The notes under the pieces: generated by a model
Told to the model about the DNA's origin: nothing
What the model saw: only the letters and a program-made list of their open reading frames with translations
Databases searched by the model: none
Assembly (NCBI GenBank): GCA_026874595.1
Contig: CM049318.1
Coordinates: forward strand, 54,132,250-54,196,249
DNA from: Sipunculus nudus
Taxonomy: Eukaryota; Annelida; Sipuncula; Golfingiida; Sipunculidae
DNA: 64,000 bases
Direction of reading: 5' to 3'
Program-made: the position numbers and the translations under genes
In this document: piece after piece, positions 43,901 through 56,200 of the stretch
Numbering within the stretch: the first letter of the stretch is position 1
Layout of the letters: the number at the start of each line of letters is the position of its first letter

Positions 43901-45375
43901 TTGTTTGATTAACACCCTGGAGCTATCCTTTTATAATTTAATAGAAGTATTGGTTCTTAGCTTCGTCTTCCGGATTAACCTTGCCTTCATGGTCTGTAAT
44001 TCGTACATTCGTACATCGTCGTAAAACAATATCTTTACGGTAATGGTATGCTCTACCGTATAGTTTCTGTAATTTGATATACCCTTTTGATCTTCCTGGT
44101 CTGATTTACCCATGCAGTAATTGTACAGTATCTTCTTCTTCTTAATTTACCATATGTCACACGGTACTCCGTGTGGTTCCAGGTTGTTTAAATATGATAG
44201 AGCATTTTGATGTAAATTAAATCTGACTGCGGAAGGACACCCTGGTGCAAGTACACTCACGCCTAAAAAGTGAAACAACACCTTTTAACAGAAACAATAT
44301 AATTAAAAGAAAAGATATGGCAAACGTTATACTCACACTATCAGAGCAAAGTAAATACCATCACAGCTCTGGAGTAATTCCTATTATCTCACAGGAACAA
44401 CTCGGGACACATAAAAAGAGTCATATGACACACGTAAACACAAAGTTCTCATCTGGGTGACGACACAGACGCTGCATTAACAACACAACACACGAACAAG
44501 GAAGGTCTTTACGGCGCCCGCGAATCCAGTATCGCTCCAGTGAATATATTCAATACGCCGATAGTCCGTTCAATCTGTCCGGCCTATGGCACGTGCACAG
44601 GCGTACGGCTCCAATCTGCCAAACGATTAGCAGTCAGGCTTCCGCCCCGCGTGGTCGATCCCGTAAACCACCCTACCTTCAGGACTCGGTGGTCCTGATA
44701 CAAACAGTCTTACACAATCCATAGATTTCAGGTCCTGACAGCATGAGTATTCCCTCGTGGAATATCACTGACCTGTTGCCGGCCCGGTACGTAGGATCCG
44801 GCCCTCCACTGAGACATCTGAACGCGTGGACAATAGTCTATTTTCCCGACGACTAAAAGCAGTTAATGGGCAACTTACACCCGCAACGAAGTCTGCACCA
44901 AGGTTTCTGTCGGCTAACACTTGTCGACTGCCAGTACTTTCCCAGTACGCGACTCTGAGGAGACTTCGTCCCGCTACCTCGTCATGACATCAACAGCGCC
45001 TCCGTACACACGCAGTTTTTAACAGATATCCCCCCGTTCCGCCCCTTTTGGGGTCTTATATAGTGATGCACCCGGTCAACCCCTGGCCTAGCCAATCGGC
45101 GCCAAGCTTACCCTCCAAACTACATTCCCGCCATTCCTAAACCCGGCGCACACCCGCCTACGACATACAAAAGAACCTGAATTAAACCTGTTCTCTAAAA
45201 TCGGCTTGTCACCGCTCTCTGGTGACATCACTAACCCAATTAAAGAAAGTACACCGCATTGTCACCGTTCCCTGGTGACATCACTCCCCCCTAAAGAAGA
45301 AAATACGCAGTATTTTCTTATCGCCTTTCCAGAAATCAAACTTCCTACATTTAATCTATTTCAAATCTGGAATGA

Positions 45376-45451
<76 letters not shown>

Positions 45452-48400
45452 GTTATGTAAACAAGACTTGTCGTTTTAGTTTTCTGACATCCTGCTAAGA
45501 AAATCTGGGCCATGGTTCAATTTGCCTGCAATTGACTCGATATCGAATCTAAACTCTTGCAGGAACAAGGCCCACCTCATGACTCTTTTTTTAACACACT
45601 TAAGATTTGTTGATACATTGCAGTGGCTTGTGGTCAGTCTGTATGGTGAAAGACCTGCAAGACAGATACATTTCACTTTTCCGCACTGACCACACGATGG
45701 CCAGACACTCTCTTTCTATAGCGGAATAGTTCCGCTCTCTCGCAAGTAACTTTCGACTCGCGTATGCAACAGGATGCATGACGCCTTCATGCTCCTGTAA
45801 GAGGATGCTACCTATTCCGATGTCGGACGCATCACACCGGACTACGAACCGCTTGCTGAAATCTGGCTGCCGTAGGATAGGAGGCTCGGCTATTTTAGCC
45901 TTCAGAGTGCGATAGGCCTTCTCGTCTAGGTACTCCCAGTTTAGCTTGTTGGGCTGACGCTTCCGGGTCATATCGGTCAGCGGAACCGCAATTTCTGCGT
46001 AGTTCGGTACGAACTTTCTATAATATCCGGTCAGCCCTAAAAACGCTCGTAAGGCCTTCTTTGTTGTTGGTCGCTCTGAGGCCTCTATCTTCCGCAACAA
46101 GGCAGGATTCGCGGCTAAATATCCTGAGCCGACTAGGTGGCCGAGAAATTCTAGGTTACGGTAACCGACAAAGGTTTTCATGGGCTTTGCCGCGAGATTC
46201 GCACGTTCGAGCCTGGTCAATACCTCCGTGAGCACTTTAAGGTGGTCTTCCCACGTTTCTGTGTGAACTAACACATCGTCGATATAACAAACTACGTTCG
46301 GGAGGCCCCCGAGCACCTTACGCATCATCCGTGTAAAAACGGCACCGGCCGTCACAAGACCGAAAGGCATTACCCGAAACTGGTAGTGCCCATCTGGCGT
46401 TACGAATGCGGTCTTGTTTTTCGCGTCCACGGCCAACGGAATTTGCCAGTAGCCCTTCGTTAAGTCGATTTTCGTGAAAAACCGACTCTGTGCTATTTCC
46501 GCAAACAGGGCCTCCGGATCTGGCATCGGTTCCGGATCAAACACCACTGACCGGTTCAGGCGACGGAAATCAATTACAAACCTAATTTTGCCATCTGGCT
46601 TGCGCAGCATAATGCACGGAGAAGCATAGCACGATTCAGACTTCTCGATAACGCCTAACTTCAGCATATCGCTGATCTCGGAGCGCATGGTCTCCCGCAT
46701 CTCGTAAGGAACTCGGTATGGTTTGGAATGCACTGGTGCATCTGACGTGAGTTTGATATCGCACTCTATAACGTCTGTGAGTTTGGGAACGTCAGTAAAT
46801 ACGTTTGCATGTTTGCGTAATAAATCGCGTGCCTCGCGTTTCTGCTTTCGGTTTAATTCTGGATTTACATGCACGTGATTTTCATTTTCTCTCCTCACCG
46901 TAGAGGGGAATGACTCAAACGAGGCCTCCTCCAGTCCCTCTTCGCTACCGGATTCGGAATATTCGGATTCCGAATGAGAGCTGTCCGGGTCGGAACTAGC
47001 TTCTGTCTCTAGCGTGACGGCTGACAGAAGGTGCTGGGGCTTCGCTCTGGTTACATACCGCTTGAGCATGTTAACGTGGAATGTTTTGATTTTGTTTCCG
47101 ACACGGATTCGATAGTCCAGATCACCGACTCTCACAACCACGGGGTACGGCCCTTGCCACTGTACTAGTAACTTGTTGCGATCTGTTGGGAGAAGTAACA
47201 AAACGTCATCCCCGGTCTCAAACGTCCGAGTACGCTTACCCAGGTCGTAATTTCGTTTGTACCGATTAGCCGATTTCTCCATGGCCTCCCGAGCTAATGT
47301 GCACGTATCACTGAGCTTATCTCTGAGGTCTAAGACGTACTGATACGTGGTTTTCGTTTCCGCGTCCTTTTCGCTCTTTGTCCACAAGTCCCGTAAGATC
47401 CGCATAGGACCCCGTACTACCCGACCGTAGAGCAATTCGAAGGGCGAAAACCCGGTACTCTCGTGTGGCGTCTCACGATATGCAAAGAGCACCGCACTTA
47501 AGTATCGATCCCAGTCTCTGGGTCTTTCAGAGCACATTCGTTTGAGCATTAACTTGAGAGTTCCGTTAAATCTCTCGACCATGCCGTTGCACATCGGATG
47601 GTACGGCGTTGTAGTCAGTTGCCTGATCGATAGCAAACGGCTGACTTCTTTCATGAGATCCGACGTGAATTGGCTACCCATGTCGGTAAGAACTTCCGTA
47701 GGAACCCCCACACGCGAGTACACATCGACCAATGCCTCCGCGATCGTCACCGTATCAATGTTTTTGAGTGCTATCGCCTCCGGGTACCGAGTCGCATAAT
47801 CTATTATGGTCAAGATGTAGCGGTTACCGTTGTCCGACGCCGGATGGATCGGTCCGACCAGATCCATGGAAATTCTGCAAAAAGGCTCGTCGATCAGGGG
47901 CATCTTACCGAGAGTGGCCCCAGGCACTCTGCCTTTTGGTGTAGTTTTCTGACAAACGTGACATGACATGACTACGTCATCGTACATGCCCTTCCAATAG
48001 AACTGGACTCTAATCCGTTCATGCGTACGGTCAATGCCTTGGTGTCCCGCCATTATTGCCTCATGGGCCATTTTTATCACATCCGGTCGCAATACGATGG
48101 GCACTACTACACGCGAACCGTCGAGATTACCTTGTTTATCTCTAACTAACCTTACCAAGAAACAGTCTTTGACTTGGAATGTGCTCCCGCTAGCGTTGTC
48201 CGATCTAGCACTCCTCCAACACGGATCTAAGGATTTATGTCCTCCTGGGCTTTCAGAAACTCCCCGGGACTTACATTTGCGACAGGGCTAGTAACGCTGA
48301 GGCCCTGTAAAAGGGTTTCACGTCTACGTTTCGCAGCCCGAGTCTCAACGGCCGATGTTACTTCAACGAGCGTTTCCACATTGCTACGCACCGCACCCGC

Positions 48401-51400
48401 AGCCGGTGATCCCCACGAGGGATCAGGATCATTCGGATCCCGTGCTCCGGTGACGTTGCCTATCGCCAAGTCGCATACAGCATCTTTTATTACCATAGCC
48501 TCAATCGAGCCTACAAAATACGGACATTCCACTTTAATGTCGGCTGTACGGAATCGTCTCACGGTGCCATCGAACAATTTACATTCGACCTCTTTTCCGG
48601 TGTACTGGTCCGCCGTTACTAACGTATCGCGAACGCCTGCCGATGAACAACCAGTGTCACGTAAGATCTTGGCTGGTTGACCATTCACGATCCCATCACA
48701 TATGGGCAGACTTAACGCGGACCCCTGCCAAGACATTAATCCGAATGTCTTGCGTTCACCTTCCGAATTTGGATTCTCCGACTTAACCGATTCAGTCCCT
48801 ATCTCTCCGCTTATGGCCGACAGTGTCTCAGCGTTCCGTTTAGGCTTAGACACTTGACCGTCCTGAGATTCTGAACCGCGCTGCTCTACCACAGCGTGTA
48901 AGGCTTGTGGGCTAGACCTAGGCCCTGGCCTATTACCGGATTGCCTACATTCCCGAGCTACGTGCCCTAATCCGTTGCACTTAAAACAACGAATACCCCC
49001 GGAAGACTTTACTACCGGAGTACGCCCTACGCGCTCCGTTTCGCGAGTGGTTTTTATCTGAGCTATCGGTGGGCCCGATCCCGATTTCTGAGGACTGCTC
49101 TTCGGACTAATCATAAAGCTATATAGACCATGGGCAGCTGTGTATCGCTCGGCCGTATCCGCCATAGCACCTATGCTCTTACACTGTCTCTCCTTAATAA
49201 AGACGGCTAGGTCTTTGCCGCAACAGTTTAAAAACTGTTCACGCAACAGCAGGTCAATCAACTGGTCAAAATCACGTTTTACGCCTGCCAATTCTATCCA
49301 CCGATCTAAATATCCGCTCAACCGCCCCGCTAACTGACCGGGGGTCTCACTCCGATCCGGCCTACACGTACGAAATTTGTATCTGTACCCCTCCTCTGTC
49401 ATCTCGTATCGCCTAAGCAATTCGAGTTTTAATTTGTCGTAATCCATTGCATCCTCTGTGGATAACTGTGCGTACGCATCAAGCGCTTTACCGCGTAACA
49501 ACGAACTCAGATGTAGAGCCCAAGTCTTTTTTGGATAACCTTGACACGACACAACTCGCTCAAACCTCTCGAGAAACGCATCTAACCGATCGCGTTGCTC
49601 ATCAAAAGCCGGAAGCTTAAATTTCGGAAGCGTTTCAGACGGGTTACTATTACTGCGCTCTACTAGCTGTGAAGCCTGAATTTGTAACTTTTTTAACTCG
49701 AACTCGCGCTCGCGTTCCCTCTCGGCTACCCTTGCATCCCGTTCAGCATCTTCCCGTTGCTTCGCTTCTACTACCGCTAAACGCTTAGAAACGGAATCTT
49801 GCAACGCCTCACCTGTATAACCTAACGCCTGTCCGCATTCAATTACGGACTTCATCGGATCCATGGCCATTGCTAGCCCTAATGACAATCACGAGAAAAC
49901 ACGCTAATTTACAGAAAATAAAAAAAAAATTATCCGCGACGTAGCCGAAAAAATGGTAAATACAAGTCACATCAACCGCAGTAAAAGATCTTAAACAATA
50001 CGCAGAGATACGCCCACGTTAAAACGACGGACGGAAGGATTGTTTCACAGAACACGTGGCCGTGGTGCCAGTTGCATGAAATCAGAAGGAGTTACTCACC
50101 TGTTTTGAGGCTTCACCATCCCTTATGACCACATATACCACTGATTAAATAAACCTTTTCTACAGCTGAGCCTCAGCTCAACAATCACGGACTGACATCT
50201 GTAAACAACCTAACTAACCTCTGAAGACTTTGTACATGACAAATAGTTATCCCATACATGTGTCGAGTGCACGAACCAGGTGTCACAGGATAATCAGCCT
50301 AGAATGTAACTTTAAAATCAGTTGTAATTCTATTACAAGGATCTAAGAACACAAAATACGTCGGCTAAATACGGCAAATTCTGACACTTTAACAATACGT
50401 GTACACAGACTAAAGCTTATACATGTGCTCAATCTGAACTAAATTTCGTGTGAATCCTGGCACGCTCGCCAAATGTCACACGGTACTCCGTGTGGTTCCA
50501 GGTTGTTTAAATATGATAGAGCATTTTGATGTAAATTAAATCTGACTGCGGAAGGACACCCTGGTGCAAGTACACTCACGCCTAAAAAGTGAAACAACAC
50601 CTTTTAACAGAAACAATATAATTAAAAGAAAAGATATGGCAAACGTTATACTCACACTATCAGAGCAAAGTAAATACCATCACAGCTCTGGAGTAATTCC
50701 TATTATCTCACAGGAACAACTCGGGACACACAAAAGAGTCATATGACACACGTAAACACAAAGTTCTCCTCTGGGTGACGACACAGACGCTGCATTAACA
50801 ACACAACACACGAACAAGGAAGGTCTTTACGGCGCCCGCGAATCCAGTATCGCTCCAGTGAATATATTCAATACGCCGATAGTCCGTTCAATCTGTCCGG
50901 CCTATGGCACGTGCACAGGCGTACGGCTCCAATCTGCCAAACGATTAGCAGTCAGGCTTCCGCCCCGCGTGGTCGATCCCGTAAACCACCCTACCTTTAG
51001 GACTCGGTGGTCCTGATACAAACAGTCTTACACAATCCATAGATTTCAGGTCCTGACAGCATGAGTATTCCCTCGTGGAATATCACTGACCTGTTGCCGG
51101 CCCGGTACGTAGGATCCGGCCCTCCACTGAGACATCTGAACGCGTGGACAATAGTCTATTATACAACTAAAAGCAGTTAATGGGCAACTTACACCCGCAA
51201 CGAAGTCTGCACCAAGGTTTCTGTCGGCTAACACTTGTCGACTGCCAGTACTTTCCCAGTACGCGACTCTGAGGAGACTTCGTCCCGCTACCTCGTCATG
51301 ACATCAACAGCACCTCCGTACACACGCAGTTTTTAACAGATATCCCCCCGTTCCGCCCCTTTTGGGGTCTTATATAGTGATGCACCCGGTCAACCCCTGG

Positions 51401-52660
51401 CCTAGCCAATCGGCGCCAAGCTTACCCTCCAAACTACATTCCCGCCATTCCTAAACCCGGCGCACACCCGCCTACGACATACAAAAGAACCTGAATTAAA
51501 CCTGTTCTCTAAAATCGGCTTGTCACCGCTCTCTGGTGACATCACTAACCCAATTAAAAGAAAGTAACCGCATTGTCACCGTTCCCTGGTGACACCATAC
51601 TATCATTGTTTTCATAAGGCAATCACTCTCGATCCTGATTTGTCTTACAAAGTTGTTCCGCTGTATTAACTGACATACCTGTGTAGCCCGCCGGGCAAAT
51701 GCACCTGTACTCGTTGATGAGGTCTTCACAGCTTCCGCCGTTCACACATGGATCAGACACACATTCCTGGATGTTGAAATTACAGTCAATGCCAGCCCAT
51801 CCTAAATACAAAATCATCATATACTCATCAGTATCACTATTATCATGGAAATTGTTTACCCTACCCTTCAAAAGATAAGGGAAAATTTCACAATATTGTA
51901 ACTGGTGAACAGGCATAGCGATTGCACCTGTTGACTTTAGTCAATGCGACGTCATACACCCCGTGTATGTCAAGTCTTTGTGACGAAATATTGTCATATA
52001 AACAGCTTTTGCAACCATAAACACGCAGCCAGGACGGCATCAACCCTTCCCAGTACACAACAAGAAAGAAACATATAGGAGGAGTCCCTTTTGAACACTG
52101 CGTTGGTTGCACTTGGACTGATACAAACACCCTAGAGCCTTCAGAAGTGAGTAGTGAAAGCTTGGTAGTCGTTTATCGATATTCATTCACTCATTTGGCC
52201 CAATGACAAACAGTCCCTGATCTGCCCCGGGAAAGAGCGACCAGGAAGATGCAGCGGACAGAGCTATCTGCAAATTTGCTTAAATACTTCTGTAGACCTC
52301 AAGGAGGCAGCTAGTATTCTACGAAGATTGCGTTCTGTGCAGTGATGTAATCGAGTCCACACCATTCGTGTCCAAATGCAGGTCCGAGACTAGACTACGC
52401 AAGTCCGAGTCTAAGTCGGAGTCCCTCCGTTCAAGTGAAAGTACACCTTCTGCAAGTCTCCGTCATCTGGAACCCCAGTCCAAGTCTGTGACCAATCAAC
52501 ATCACCGTATTAAAAGATTAAAAATGGAAATTTCATATTACCATTAGTATTTTTATTTTAATTGTACATGCCTTATACTCATATGTTAATTAAATTAATT
52601 AAGTAAAACTCCCTTACTCCCTTTAGCTTGGTATTTTGTCAATATATTTTGTTAGTTATT

Positions 52661-52706
<46 letters not shown>

Positions 52707-53185
52707 TATCTTTATAGTATGTGACGGAGCTTTCCTTTATTGGACTCAATGGACCCGGCCTGATTTCTCAAGTCTTTACCTTCATGTTTGAGTTCAATCC
52801 GAGTCCAGGACCATCAAGTCAAAGTCCGAGTTCCTGAAAATGTGGATTCGAGTCTGAACTAGAGTCAAAGTCCCGGCTCGAGTCCTCCATCACTTGTTCT
52901 GTGATATACCCTCCAAGAATTCATAATATAGTGACATGCAATAACTTCAATGAATTATGTTCGTATATTACCTTAATTTGTCAAGTTGTTCTGTATATGT
53001 TACCGTTGGTGTAATCTATTCTGCTTACCTGGCTTGCATTGTTTGTGTCCAGTATGGGGATTGCATTCAAAGTTATGTTCTGTGCGTTCATTCACGAAGC
53101 AGTGTTTGTCACAGTACGGCCCGTAAAAGTCCCGGTCGCACTCAACTCTGTATTCAAGTTTCACGCTGCAAGGTAATCGAAATGT

Positions 53186-53266
<81 letters not shown>

Positions 53267-56200
53267 GTTCATGGTTGAAAGTCTTGATATGTGATACTCT
53301 ACACTCCCCAACCAGAATTTATACAGTGCAGCCGTTCCAAATCTCCTTCGTTTAAACAGCTGTGTTTAGCAAATTTTCGGGGTTCCCACACTAGGGCTGG
53401 CACAAGGCCAAGAATCAGACCAACGATAGAAGGGTGGCGGGGGTTTTAAACTTGGAGCTGGATGCACAAAACCATACAACGCTGTAATTGGTCTGATTGC
53501 AATTGCTTGCTCTGTGCAAGCCCTGGTGTGTAACTTGGAAAATATGACTATAAAAGCACCGGTTAAAACAAAGGAGATATAGAAAGACTGCAGTGTCTTA
53601 CCGCTGCTTGTTGACAGTATGTGGTAATGTTAAAGCAATTTTTTTTACTGTAAAGCATATCAAAAGTCGAAACTGTTAATTAAAATGAGTTTGTCAATTT
53701 GCATATTACATGTATGTTTAATTATATTATAGATATTTCAAGGTTAGCAAGAAGTGGAGGGAGGGGCAGTCCAGAATTTGTCGCTGAGTGGCCTCATCCC
53801 CGCCCCCCGCCCCCACCGGAATGTGTCACTTTCGTGCTGGGGATGGGTGGGTTTGTGATGCCCGGCATGGTCAGGTTCTGGAATATGGGAGGGTACCTAT
53901 GAATTGTCCATGGTACAATAATTAAGGAAAATTACAGTTATGTTATCATATAGATAACCCAGCAAGAATTACAGCTGCACATGTTCTGCTCCCAAAATAT
54001 CGGGAAAATGCTGTTACAGTGGGTTTCATGGGATACAGATATAAGAAATTGGAAGTTTGGGGTTGAACCTGCCCAAACCCAGGGGCGGATCCAGGGATCA
54101 ATGATAACACCTAAAGAAAGTTCCCCAAGTCCTAGAAAGAGCGTCCAGAACGCAAAAAAATGGGTCTTAAATCCTTAAAAACAGTTTGCGTCGGCTGAAA
54201 AGGGGATCAGTACCCCCTGGACCCCCCCCCCTGGATCCGTTTCTGGAACCATATGAAAATATTTCAATTTTAAAAATAGTTTAATAATGCGAGATTATGT
54301 TAGAGGTAACAGACGCGTCCTCAATGACTGTTGTAATATTTCTATTTAGAAATGAAAACTCTGGATTTGTTGTTGTTGTTGTTAAAATATCCGTCTGTTT
54401 CTAAGAGACAATATAGGTCAATACATAATTTTTGATGATTGTCTGAAATGTGATTATTAGCGTAAAAGACGTCTAGACAATAGAGGACTATTTTTTGTAT
54501 TTAAAACAAACAATCCCGAAACGACTTGTCAAACGGCTTAATTTTATTTTTAATGCACTTCCTCTTACTATATATGCCCGTACATCTATGCCGCCCTCAA
54601 ATTAAAATCCCTTCCTCTATATGAATCATTCCGTCCGGTATCTCCTAAGTAGATATCTTAAAAATAACTTTTTGTTTTTACTTAATGTTTCTTTGCACAC
54701 GTCTCTTTCATGTTATCACCATGGTTACCTGGACCGTAGTGAAGACAGACTGATAGGCAGCCATTCCTTACTCGGGTTGCTTCTTCTGACTTTCAGTGAA
54801 GGACTGTCATCGATCTTATTAGTTCCGTTAAGAACGGCCACCCAAAAGCTATTCCTCCTCTGTAAAGAGTAATAGTACTTGATTCTATGATCAGGAAATT
54901 AAGACACTGAGACCGTTATCATGTGAACTAGTCATCAGAGCGGTAACAATGCATCGAATAATTGATCAATCAAATCAATGAATTTTCAGATGAATTTTAC
55001 ATACAGGAGATGCATGCATTAATTAATCTCGTGTTATTTTCAGGGCATATCGGGCCAAGGAAGATCCGATTAGATTTCGTTGTTGCGGCAACAGCTTCTT
55101 TGAATTCTGGAGCCTCATAAAGGAATATTCACAAATGTACGGTCACTTATGCACGAATGAACCTAAGTGAATAACCCAGAAGTTCCCTTCTGATCAGTTC
55201 ACGGTCGAGGGGGGCAATACTGTGGAGTAACGGTGACCAGCGAACACCATCAAACGTTTTTGAAATTTATGCTCACATGGCGGGTGCATGTATCCATGGG
55301 TATGCAAATTTCTCATTATTAAATATATTATATAAAAATATTTGTTAAGGAACCTTGAACGATGGATAAAATGACACCTATGATAAAATGATATAATGCT
55401 ATTTGTCTATATATAGGCCTTAAAATAGGTAAAAGCGACCTGATGAAACTGTTCACCCTTGCATGTTCAATATGCATATCCATAGAAAGAATCATGGCAA
55501 TCAATGCATTACTTGTTCAGATAACGTTGTTACAAATTTTATATCATTCTGGGGAGTAGAAACATGCCCCAGAACTCAGAGGATATATATGGCAGTGACT
55601 TAAATTTCGGTTTCCAAGGTGCTTTGTTATTGAACTCCCGGGATTATCAATTAGAAGTTTCTGAGTCGAGTGGTTACTATTTGTGTCCTGTTAATAGACA
55701 GATGGATGGACAGAAAGATGACTAACAAAGAGTGATTGCTCAATCTCAGATAACTTTCAGTCAGCTGAAATAAAAAACAATAAATGATAATTAATGCATT
55801 TGCATTTTTTTCACACCTATTTTCTTCTACTTATTTACAGAGAAACAGTATACAAGAGGTACTAAACATTTTTTTATATCCTGCATTATAGCAGTAAAGA
55901 CAGTTATTCATGATATTTAACTTTTACTAGGTCTGCATAAGTGCATTACAATGTTCATATAAGCATTATCGTGAAGGAAAGCATTTATTCCTTTTCAGAA
56001 TATGCGAATGTTTACAAAAATCGAATCAATCGATTTGAATAAACACTATTTGAATAATCATGGATTATTCGTAATCATTGAACATTTAGGGTATCAAGTT
56101 TAAAGTACTCACTTAAAAAAGAGTAAAGTCTTTCTTTCTCTCACTCTCTCTCTCTCACTCCTTCTCTCTCTCCACGACCTTATATTTAAAGTGTAATTTG

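Larger units (their letters stand above)
44155..51594 (-). mobile_element. LTR retrotransposon, Ty3/Gypsy type, Gmr1-like order
   Basis: 7,440 bp element in the sense direction of the host gene. LTRs of 1,126 and 1,121 bp begin TGTCAC and end GGTGACA. The host 5 bp CCATA is duplicated at 44150-44154 and 51595-51599. Read on the minus strand: 5' LTR, primer binding site, leader, gag plus protease, pol in the -1 frame with integrase before reverse transcriptase and RNase H, AT-rich 3' region, purine tract, 3' LTR. Integrase first is typical of Ty1/copia, but the residues are Gypsy-like; this combination is known for Gmr1-like elements. Near-identical LTRs mean a recent insertion. Confidence 0.93.

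Noticed and set aside
45206-45460. 84-codon plus-strand open frame ending in Ile-Tyr repeats
   Set aside because: Produced by the (CA)n(TA)n microsatellite and the LTR edge.
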